NCBI GenBank assembly: GCA_945876115.1
Contig: CAMCNF010000006.1
Span: 1-34,295, forward strand
Direction of reading: 5' to 3'
DNA length: 34,295 nt
DNA from: Verrucomicrobia subdivision 6 bacterium
GTDB taxonomy: Bacteria > Verrucomicrobiota > Verrucomicrobiia > Methylacidiphilales > Verrucolacustridaceae
This document shows, piece by piece, positions 23,933 through 30,852 of the stretch (its first letter is position 1; each line of letters begins with the position of its first letter). The notes under the pieces were generated by a model. It did not search any database and was not told the origin of the DNA. It saw nothing but the letters and a program-made list of their open reading frames with translations. The position numbers and the translations under genes are program-made.

Positions 23933-24985
23933 TTAGATTTTTTTGTCTTCTTGCATTTTCTGGAGTCGGAGTTGGCCGCAAGCGGCGTCGATATCGTGGC
24001 CTTTTTCGCGGCGGACGGTTGCGCGAACTCCAGCGGCCAGGAGGGTTCGGCAGAAGAGGTGGATGGCGTCTTCGGTGGGTCGTTCGTAGGGGAGTCCTTC
24101 GACTTTGTTGTAGGGGATGAGGTTGACTTTGGCGTGGAGTCGTTTGGCGTGTTGGGCGAGGAGGCGGGCTTGTTCGGGGCTATCGTTGATGCCTGCGAGG
24201 AGGATGTATTCGAAGAAGATCAGTTTTTTACGAGCAGCGATAAAGATATCGCAGGCAGCGAGGAGGCGTTCCATGGGGTAGCGTTTATTGACGGGCATGA
24301 TTTGATCGCGGACCTCATCGCTGGCGGCGTGGAGAGAGAGGGCGAGGCGGAAGGGGAAGGGGTGGTGAGCAAGTTCTTCGATTTGGGGAGCGAGACCGCT
24401 GGTGGAGATGGTGACATGGCGGGCGCCCATGCCGATGTTGGCTGGGGAGATGAGGAGATCGAGGGCAGAGAGGAGATTGGGGAGATTGGCGAGAGGTTCG
24501 CCCATACCCATGAAGACAAGATTGTCGGCTCGGCGTCCAGCGATCCGGGCGGCTTCGAGAACTTGGCCGATAATTTCGGCGGCGGTGAGATTTCGACGCC
24601 AGCCATCGAGTCCGCTGGCGCAGAAGCGGCAACCGTAGGCACAACCGACTTGGCTGGAGACGCAGATGGTGAGGCGGGCACTGCGGGTACCAGTTTTGCT
24701 GAGGGTGGCGGGGATGAGAACGGATTCGATGAGCGATCCATCGCCAAGTTTCCAGAGAAACTTTCGGGTGGTGTCCTCGGAGCCTTGGATGGTGATGGGT
24801 TCGGCGGCACGGAGTCGGAAGCGGGAAGCTAGGGAGGTGCGGAGGGGGAGGGAGAGGTCTGTCATTTCATCGTAAGAGGAGACGAAGCGCTGGAGGATCC
24901 AGGTACGAATCTGTTTTTCGCGATAGGGCTGGTCCCGAGGGAGATCCCAGGTGGCCACGGGTTGATCGAGGAGGAGGGGTAACAT
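23933..24985 (-). CDS. rlmN: Dual-specificity RNA methyltransferase RlmN
   Basis: Radical-SAM enzyme that methylates C2 of adenosine 2503 in 23S rRNA, and A37 in some tRNAs. From the ATG at 24985 the protein has 350 aa. The 4Fe-4S motif CAYGCRFC provides Cys115, Cys119 and Cys122. The conserved VFMGMGEPLAN and the SAM-binding VTISTSGL and LALSLHAAS are present. The C-terminal cysteine that carries the methyl intermediate is in DIDAACGQL (Cys336). A TTG at 25009 would add eight residues. It lies 48 bases after the sugar transferase gene and may be the last gene of the minus-strand run from pdxJ. Confidence 0.95.
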   Translation of the reverse strand: MLPLLLDQPVATWDLPRDQPYREKQIRTWILQRFVSSYDEMTDLSLPLRTSLASRFRLRAAEPITIQGSEDTTRKFLWKLGDGSLIESVLIPATLSKTGTRSARLTICVSSQVGCAYGCRFCASGLDGWRRNLTAAEIIGQVLEAARIAGRRADNLVFMGMGEPLANLPNLLSALDLLISPANIGMGARHVTISTSGLAPQIEELAHHPFPFRLALSLHAASDEVRDQIMPVNKRYPMERLLAACDIFIAARKKLIFFEYILLAGINDSPEQARLLAQHAKRLHAKVNLIPYNKVEGLPYERPTEDAIHLFCRTLLAAGVRATVRREKGHDIDAACGQLRLQKMQEDKKI

Positions 24986-25033
24986 TTTGATTAAGCTACC
25001 ATAACGCAATATTTGACCTACGACCCCACCGGG

Positions 25034-26428
25034 CTAGCGGGCACCACGACCGAAAAGGACGGCGGGGATAGTGCGAAGGAGGATTTGGATATCGAGCCAG
25101 AAAGACCACTGGTCGATGTATTCGAGATCAAGGCGAACCCAATCCGAGAAATCCTTTACTTCGTTGCGGCCTGAGATTTGCCAGAGGCAAGTCATTCCTG
25201 GAGTGACGCTGAGTCGGCGTCGTTGGGCGTTGGCAGTCATGGCGAGGGTTTCGTAGGTGGGAAGGGGGCGAGGACCGACGAGGCTCATCTGGCCGAAAAA
25301 GACATTAAAGAGTTGGGGGAGTTCATCGAGAGAGGTGAAGCGGAGGAAGTTACCTACTTTGGTGACTCGAGGATCTTTTTTGATCTTAAAGACTGGGCCA
25401 CTCATTTCGTTTAGGGCTTTAAGTTCGGCGTGCTGCATTTCTGCATTACTGACCATAGTGCGGAATTTGTACATGGTGAAAGGGTCGCCATGACGACCGC
25501 TACGCTGTTGAAGGAAAAGGGCGGGCCCGGTGGATTCAAGTCGGATGGCGATCCAGATGATGGCAAATACAGGGGAAAGGAGTAGGAGAAGAAAGAGACT
25601 GCTCAGGCGATCAAAGAGAATTTTTAAGATGGATTGCCAGGTTCCGCCTCGAGCTGAGCGGAAGACAAGGAGGTTGCGGTTCATGATATCCTCGAAGTGG
25701 GCTCGGGCGATTTGGGTGCCGACGAAGTCAGTGCTTAGCCAAGCTTCCACTCCTTCTTCTTCACAGGCTTGAATGGCTTTGACGGACCAAGGGAGGTTGC
25801 TGGGCTCGACTTCAAAAAGAACGATGCCGGCTGATTCGCGGTGGAGAATATTGATAAAATCTTCAATTGAGTTTTCTTTGGGATGGAGAAGGTGGGCGAC
25901 GCGAACGGAGGCGGCCGAGTCGGCAAAGAGATTGGCCCAGCGTTCGGCGCTGGTTTCGGAATCGGAGATGAGGATGAGGTTGGCGGAGTATTGACCTGCC
26001 TGGCGTCGCGATTGGCTGAGGCGACGGAATAACTCTTCTCGCACAACTAGCATGAGGGAATAGATGGGGATGAAGAGGACAAAGACGATGCGACTAGGGC
26101 TTTCCTTTAAAAAAAAGATTAAGGAGACAGCTAAGAGGAAAAGCACAAGAGAGACCTCCATCATTGAGCTGAAGACACCTCCGCGTTTCCGAATCGAGAA
26201 GTGGCGATAAATGCCACGCCTTTCGAGAATGATGGGGGCAAGGAGGCCCATGAGGATGGCGTATGGCAAATAGATAGAAATCTGTCCAATTTCGTGACTT
26301 TCCATAGGGATAAAACGAGGCAGAAACTGGATTCGCAGTAGGTAAGCGAGGAGCATGGCACCAGTAGCGCAGAGGCCATCGATGATTTGCAGTCCAAGGC
26401 GCGTTGTGCGGAGATCGCTAAAAATCAT
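25034..26428 (-). CDS. Polyprenyl-phosphate sugar-1-phosphate transferase (WbaP/CpsE type)
   Basis: Transfers a hexose-1-phosphate from a nucleotide sugar to undecaprenyl phosphate, starting assembly of exopolysaccharide, capsule or O-antigen. From the ATG at 26428 (464 aa) there are four N-terminal helices (residues ~10-120, including QIIDGLCATGAMLLAYLL). A CoA-binding-like Rossmann domain (~130-250), one further helix (SSLFLLLLLSPVFAIIWIAI) and the C-terminal catalytic domain follow. That domain carries LFLQQRSGRHGDPFTMYKFR, RVTKVGNFLRFTSLDELPQL, GQMSLVGPRPLP and PGMTCLWQISGRNEV, all hallmark segments. The longer frame to 26551 only adds sequence inside the preceding gene. It follows nnrDE by five bases. 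No other glycan genes are adjacent, so the polymer is unknown. Confidence 0.93.
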   Translation of the reverse strand: MIFSDLRTTRLGLQIIDGLCATGAMLLAYLLRIQFLPRFIPMESHEIGQISIYLPYAILMGLLAPIILERRGIYRHFSIRKRGGVFSSMMEVSLVLFLLAVSLIFFLKESPSRIVFVLFIPIYSLMLVVREELFRRLSQSRRQAGQYSANLILISDSETSAERWANLFADSAASVRVAHLLHPKENSIEDFINILHRESAGIVLFEVEPSNLPWSVKAIQACEEEGVEAWLSTDFVGTQIARAHFEDIMNRNLLVFRSARGGTWQSILKILFDRLSSLFLLLLLSPVFAIIWIAIRLESTGPALFLQQRSGRHGDPFTMYKFRTMVSNAEMQHAELKALNEMSGPVFKIKKDPRVTKVGNFLRFTSLDELPQLFNVFFGQMSLVGPRPLPTYETLAMTANAQRRRLSVTPGMTCLWQISGRNEVKDFSDWVRLDLEYIDQWSFWLDIQILLRTIPAVLFGRGAR

Positions 26429-26433
26429 GGGTT

Positions 26434-27930
26434 CTACTTTGCACGATGGATGAGAGCACGCCAAGAGGTAGAAAGGTGTTGAGCGGCGTCGGAGGCAAGG
26501 ACGGCTGGGCCGCCAGATCGCGCGACTTGATCGGAGGCGAGGCCATGCCAAGAAACGGCGAGGCGTGCGGCATCGTAAGGAGGGTAGCCTGAGGCCAGCA
26601 GACCCGTGAGAAGACCGGCGAGGAGGTCGCCCATACCCGCGGTGGCTTGGGCGGGCCCCCCCGAGCCGTTGAAGCTGAAAGGGTGCGAGGAGGTGGCGAT
26701 GAGAGTGTGGGCTCCTTTAGCAATGAGCAGAGTGGAGGGAAATTTTCTGAGCCATTCTTGAGCGGCCTCAGCGCGATCAGTGATGGGATGGCCAAGGAGT
26801 TGGGCCAGCTCTCCTGCGTGGGGGGTAAGAAGAAGAGGGCAGGTGGCAGTGGCGAGGAGAGCGGGATGGGCGGCAATGATTTCGAGTGCGCCGGCATCGA
26901 GGACAAGGGGAATTTTGGCGATGGGGAGAAGTTGAGTAAGAAAGTTTTTTAAGGCGGGAGAGGGGGGCAGGCCTGGCCCGACAAGGGCAGCGGAGGCACG
27001 GTAGAGAAAGATCTCTGGATTTGGAAAGGAGCCAGGTTTGATGGGTGCGAGGAGAAGTTCGGGTAGATGGGGAGAAAGGGGAGTGGCGACGGTGCGATCG
27101 GTAAAAAGGCGAACAAATCCTGCGCCTGAGCGGAGAGCGCCTGACGAGGCGAGATTGGCTGCTCCTAGATATTGGGCCGAGCCTGCCCAGAGGTGGACGG
27201 TGCCAGCGGAATGCTTATGGAGGGAGGCGGAGCGGGAGCGAATAATTTTCCAAGCTTCTTGCGGTAAAAAGAAATCAGCAGAGAGTTTTGGGGAGGGGGT
27301 GCCGAAATCGATCGGGACGCCACGGAGTTGACCGATCACGGGAAGAGCGGGATCGCGCAGGCAACCTGTTTTAACTGAGCCGAGAGCGAGAGTGAGATCA
27401 GCGGGAAAGACTGGACCGGGGACGGCGCCAGTGGCGGGGTGGAGGCCCGAGGGAAGATCAATCGCGACATAGAGGTCGGCTGAGCGTTTTTCTTGAGCGA
27501 CCCAAGTAAGAATTGCCCCTTCGGCGGGACGGGGTGGAGGAATGGAACCGAGTCCGAGGAGTCCATCGATAACCAGTCGAGGTCCTTGGGTCTGGAGAAA
27601 GCGGGAGGGTTTGGCGGGCCAGACGATGGCTTTTTTCCAGAGTTTGGGTTTGATCCGAGAATCAGGATGGAGACGCCGGCCGACGGGGCGAGAAAGGAGG
27701 TATTCGACGGACCAACCGAGATCTTTGAGTTCGAGAGCGAGAAGGACAGCATCGTCTCCGTTATGGCCTGGGCCGACGAGGATGAGGGCGACGCTAGGTG
27801 CTGGAAGGAAAGGGGTGAGTTCAGGGAGCGCCCCCGCGATAGCTTGGCGCATGAGATCTTTGATCCGGGCACCCGCTTGGATACCTCTTTCTTCCCAAGT
27901 GCGGGCGAGGTCAGGAGGGAGAACGATCAT
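26434..27930 (-). CDS. Bifunctional NAD(P)H-hydrate epimerase/dehydratase (NnrE-NnrD fusion)
   Basis: Repairs hydrated NADH and NADPH. The 498-aa fusion has an N-terminal YjeF-N epimerase domain (residues 1-~205) and a C-terminal ribokinase-like ADP-dependent dehydratase domain (~225-498). In the dehydratase, AGTVHLWAGSAQYLGAANLASSGAL, LLTPHAGELAQLL, LIAKGAHTLIA and the catalytic GMGDLLAGLLTGLLA segment are all present. In the epimerase, IDGLLGLG and IDLPSGLHPATG are kept, but the phosphate-binding loop reads GPGHNGDDAV where most relatives have NNGGDG. The ATG at 27930 overlaps the acpS stop as ATGA, which fixes the start and implies coupling. The longer frame to 28092 lies within acpS. Confidence 0.92.
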   Translation of the reverse strand: MIVLPPDLARTWEERGIQAGARIKDLMRQAIAGALPELTPFLPAPSVALILVGPGHNGDDAVLLALELKDLGWSVEYLLSRPVGRRLHPDSRIKPKLWKKAIVWPAKPSRFLQTQGPRLVIDGLLGLGSIPPPRPAEGAILTWVAQEKRSADLYVAIDLPSGLHPATGAVPGPVFPADLTLALGSVKTGCLRDPALPVIGQLRGVPIDFGTPSPKLSADFFLPQEAWKIIRSRSASLHKHSAGTVHLWAGSAQYLGAANLASSGALRSGAGFVRLFTDRTVATPLSPHLPELLLAPIKPGSFPNPEIFLYRASAALVGPGLPPSPALKNFLTQLLPIAKIPLVLDAGALEIIAAHPALLATATCPLLLTPHAGELAQLLGHPITDRAEAAQEWLRKFPSTLLIAKGAHTLIATSSHPFSFNGSGGPAQATAGMGDLLAGLLTGLLASGYPPYDAARLAVSWHGLASDQVARSGGPAVLASDAAQHLSTSWRALIHRAK

Positions 27931-28319
27931 GGGCCAAGAAGGATGACGGTGGCGGCGGAGTGGGTTCGGGTATGGGTGAGGGTGACAAGAGAGCGGGTGA
28001 TGCCTCGAGTTTGGGCAAGGGTAGCACCAGCATGATGAAAGAGGAGAAAAGGTTCTCCGGTTGAGTGGCGACCGATTTCCAATCCGAGCCAAGGCAAGAA
28101 TTGGCCGATGCCTGTGCCAAAGGCTTTGGAGGTGGCCTCTTTAGCGGCGAAGCGAGCGGCGAGGTGAGTGGCAGGACGCGCTTGGGTGCGGGCGTAGGCG
28201 ATTTCGTTGGGAAGGAAAATACGTTCAAGAAACCGATCGCCGAAGCGGTGGAGGGAGTCTTCGATGCGGTCGATTTCGACTAGATCCATACCGAGGCCGA
28301 GGATTCTTTCGGGGTTCAT
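27927..28319 (-). CDS. acpS: Holo-[acyl-carrier-protein] synthase
   Basis: Attaches the phosphopantetheine arm of CoA to the serine of acyl carrier protein. The 130-aa size is typical. LGLGMDLVEIDRIEDSL (Asp12) and RFAAKEATSKAFGTG (Lys60-Glu61) hold the magnesium- and CoA-binding residues, and LTHTRTHSAATVIL replaces the usual SHE-YA-A strand. ATGA overlaps link it to pdxJ upstream (28316-28319) and to the NAD(P)H-hydrate repair gene downstream (27927-27930). The pdxJ-acpS pair is a well-known conserved linkage. Confidence 0.95.
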   Translation of the reverse strand: MNPERILGLGMDLVEIDRIEDSLHRFGDRFLERIFLPNEIAYARTQARPATHLAARFAAKEATSKAFGTGIGQFLPWLGLEIGRHSTGEPFLLFHHAGATLAQTRGITRSLVTLTHTRTHSAATVILLGP

Positions 28320-29053
28320 TTTTTTGTGATGGCTTGGAGGAAGTCGCGGACACTTTGTTCGAGGCCGACGTTGATGGCATGGGCGACGAGAGAGTGACCG
28401 ATGTTTAGAGTATGGAGGTGGGGGAGGGAGAGGAGATCGGAGAGATTGGAGAGGCGAAGGCCGTGGCCGGCGTTGACTTGGATCTTGAGATGGTGGGCCT
28501 GTTCGGCTGCGGATTTTAGTTTAGCGAAGTGGGTGGGTCGTTCTGTAGGGCTGGCATCGGCGAAGCTGCCTGTGTGGAGTTCCACGACGGGGGCTTGAAG
28601 GGCAGCGGCAGCATCGATTTGGCGTGGGTCGGGATCGAGGAAAAGGCTGACAAGAATATTGGCCTGATGGAGTTTTTGAATCATGGGGCGGAGAGAGTTG
28701 ATTTTGGCGACGGCGTCGAGGCCTCCTTCAGTGGTGACTTCGGCGCGGTTTTCGGGGACGAAGCAAACTTCTGCAGGTCGGAGGCGAAGGGCGAAGTCGA
28801 GCATGGCGGGAGTGGCAGCCATTTCTAGGTTAAGCTTTTCGCGGCATTCGCGGCCGAGTCGAAGAACGTCGTCGTCTTGGATGTGGCGACGATCTTCGCG
28901 GAGGTGGACGGTGATGGAGTGAGCACCGGCGCTGAGGCAGAGCAGGGCGGCGGGAACGGGGTCGGGTTCGGGCACGACACCAGGGATGGGGACGCGGTAC
29001 CTCGCCTGACGAAGGGTGGCGAGGTGATCGATGTTGACGCCAAGACGAATCAC
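28316..29053 (-). CDS. pdxJ: Pyridoxine 5'-phosphate synthase
   Basis: Condenses 1-deoxyxylulose 5-phosphate with 3-amino-2-oxopropyl phosphate to pyridoxine 5'-phosphate in the DXP-dependent vitamin B6 pathway. The 245-aa TIM barrel shows LGVNIDHLATLRQAR (residues 4-18), SAGAHSITVHLREDRRHIQD, NLEMAA, VCFVPENRAEVTTEGGLD, VELHTGSFAD, VNAGHGL and LNIGHSLVAHAI, all standard. The start codon is GTG at 29053, with AGGAT close upstream. It is the first gene of a tightly packed minus-strand run in which acpS and nnrDE overlap by ATGA. Confidence 0.96.
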   Translation of the reverse strand: MIRLGVNIDHLATLRQARYRVPIPGVVPEPDPVPAALLCLSAGAHSITVHLREDRRHIQDDDVLRLGRECREKLNLEMAATPAMLDFALRLRPAEVCFVPENRAEVTTEGGLDAVAKINSLRPMIQKLHQANILVSLFLDPDPRQIDAAAALQAPVVELHTGSFADASPTERPTHFAKLKSAAEQAHHLKIQVNAGHGLRLSNLSDLLSLPHLHTLNIGHSLVAHAINVGLEQSVRDFLQAITKK

Positions 29054-29112
29054 ACTTTTATCCTATCGCAAATATCGAGCCGAGTTGAGTGTTTTTGAGT
29101 TTGTGAAAACGA

Positions 29113-29709
29113 TTATTTGTACGTGGGTTTATTGGTTCTGCTGTAAACAGTGCTGTCGGCTCGAAGACCATTAAATCCATATCCGTCCGAGTGAACATCG
29201 GAGGCGTCCCAGGCCAAGGTGAGACGGCGGAAGGGAATTTCAAAAGTTCCAGTACGACCATAAATGGTGGCGGTTCCAGGAGCGGCCTCCTCGTCGGAAG
29301 AAAAAGGGAGGTACTCGTAGCTGTTGGTGTATTTCCGGTAGTAGCTGTCTTTGCTGCGCAGATCGGCTGGGCAAGCGAGAACCTTGGCGGTCAGTCCGTA
29401 GGGGCCGAGGGCTCCAAGAAGGTTGGTGGCTCCCTCGTTCGTGAAGACTTGCGCGCCCCATGGATTATTAATGCTGGGAAATTTGTTCCCGTTGTCGGGG
29501 ACATAGAGCCAAACGGCGGTGCCGATCTGGCGGAGATTAGATTGGCAGACGGTGGTTTCCGCTTTCGCACGAACTCTTTGCAGGGAGGGGGAAATCATTC
29601 CTGCCAGCATAGCGATGATCGTGATCACGGTGAGAAGCTCAACGAGGGTAAATCCATTCTGGCAATGGATGGGGCGGGGAACGGGATTATCCTCCCTTCT
29701 GAGTTGCAC
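29113..29709 (-). CDS. Prepilin-like (type II secretion pseudopilin/type IV pilin-like) protein
   Basis: A 198-aa protein with a class III signal: a 19-residue basic leader ending in NG, then FTLVELLTVITIIAMLAGM. Cleavage by prepilin peptidase would fall at Gly19-Phe20, leaving the conserved Glu at position 5 of the mature protein (Glu24). The globular part (NLRQIGTAVWLYVPDNGNKFP, CPADL, SDEEAAPGTATIYG) is of the kind seen in large prepilin-like families of Verrucomicrobia, Planctomycetes and Lentisphaerae. The start is a GTG at 29709 inside the last 23 bases of the upstream STN-like gene, with GGAGAG only two bases before it. Cargo or pilus role unknown; no secretion ATPase or secretin is in the window. 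Confidence 0.88.
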   Translation of the reverse strand: MQLRREDNPVPRPIHCQNGFTLVELLTVITIIAMLAGMISPSLQRVRAKAETTVCQSNLRQIGTAVWLYVPDNGNKFPSINNPWGAQVFTNEGATNLLGALGPYGLTAKVLACPADLRSKDSYYRKYTNSYEYLPFSSDEEAAPGTATIYGRTGTFEIPFRRLTLAWDASDVHSDGYGFNGLRADSTVYSRTNKPTYK

Positions 29710-30703
29710 GTCTCTCCACGTAGCCTTGATAGCGTTGGGATCTTTGTTCGGGGCTCATTTTCCGCATGGCACGGGAGAAGCCTTCGCCACTACGTTCAGC
29801 TCGGGCGGGGTCGTTCATGATTTCCTGCCTTTTTTTGTCCCGCTCCTCCTCGGTGAGTGTCGACCATTCGCGATATTGGCGAACCGATTCTTGGGCAGCT
29901 TGTCTTGCATCCGCCTGTTCGGAAGAGGGGAGCCCACGGATGCGGGAGTCAAAGCGAGCAAGGAGGGCTTCGGGAGAAAGGGTGGGGGGGCCTGTCCAAC
30001 GTAGATCGGTGCGATTGGAATCGCTGGTAGCGGGAGGACCACCAGGGCCTTCCCGTTCGGATCGGGCTGGAAGAAGATAGACGAGCTGGGACTGGCCCCC
30101 TGCAACTTTGGCAAGGGCAGGGAGGGAAGAGGAGAGAGAGCCGGCGGAAGGTGATTTTTTTAGATTCGGATTCCACGATTGGGGGAGGAGGAGTCTGACT
30201 TCGGTGGTTTGGGCGGCATGTTCAAGGAGGGGTAGAAGTTGAAGGGGGAGTTGGGGAGAGGGGGTCCATATTTGGTTTCGTGGATCGCGGTCGATAGGAA
30301 GGTTGTCGATTCCTCCACGGAAAAGCCAAGGGGTGCTGTATTCGATGGAAAGGATGCCAGAGGTTTCGGTTGGGGTGGGGAGGGCGGAGAGGAGATTTTT
30401 CATGGAGGGGGCATCGGGAGCTAAGAGAATGGCGAGGCGACCGCGTGACTCGGCGGAGGCTTGGAGGGCGTCGAGGGCTTCGCTGACGGGGACGCGGCGG
30501 ACATGGATAGTGATGGGTTTAGTCAGATCGAGATCGGTGATGACTTTAAGCCCAGACTGCTGGGTGAAAGAGCGCAGGACAGTGGCGAGAGGCTTCTTTT
30601 CGAAATCGAGAGTGATGGTTCCCCACCAACTGGATATCCAGAGTCCGAGCCAGAGCAGGGCGAGAAGGCCGACGAAGGGAAAAAGCGCTTTGGGACGATT
30701 CAT
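29687..30703 (-). CDS. Membrane-anchored protein with STN-like (secretin N-terminal) domain
   Basis: A 338-aa protein with one N-terminal helix (ALFPFVGLLALLWLGLWISSW) followed by an STN-like module. ITLDFEKKPLATVLRSFTQQ, KPITIHVRRVPVSEALDAL has the beta-alpha-beta pattern found at the front of secretins and TonB receptors. No secretin channel domain follows. The rest is Pro/Ser-rich, then a charged helical tail (TEEERDKKRQEIMNDPARAE, MSPEQRSQRYQGYVERR). It overlaps the prepilin-like gene by 23 bases, so the two are probably made together and may act in one envelope process. Function is not known. The 149-bp gap upstream separates it from the divergent helicase gene. Confidence 0.7.
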   Translation of the reverse strand: MNRPKALFPFVGLLALLWLGLWISSWWGTITLDFEKKPLATVLRSFTQQSGLKVITDLDLTKPITIHVRRVPVSEALDALQASAESRGRLAILLAPDAPSMKNLLSALPTPTETSGILSIEYSTPWLFRGGIDNLPIDRDPRNQIWTPSPQLPLQLLPLLEHAAQTTEVRLLLPQSWNPNLKKSPSAGSLSSSLPALAKVAGGQSQLVYLLPARSEREGPGGPPATSDSNRTDLRWTGPPTLSPEALLARFDSRIRGLPSSEQADARQAAQESVRQYREWSTLTEEERDKKRQEIMNDPARAERSGEGFSRAMRKMSPEQRSQRYQGYVERRATQKGG

Positions 30704-30852
30704 GGGCTTGATCTATTAGGTTAGAGTAAGAATGGGGGGATGGAAAGAGGAGGTGGGATCAAATAAAGGGTACAAAGTTGTTCCCAACGAGGGCACAGAG
30801 GTGGAAGGAGGGGATTGCGTACGCTTGTCTGGTTTTCATAAGTTTGAGGACT

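Noticed and set aside
23951-24832. Open frame of about 293 codons on the plus strand
   Set aside because: It lies wholly antisense to rlmN, is Gly/Glu/Asp-rich as expected for a shadow frame, and has no family features.
27493-28035. Open plus-strand frame of about 180 codons
   Set aside because: Antisense to the NAD(P)H-hydrate repair and acpS genes, which have clear motifs.
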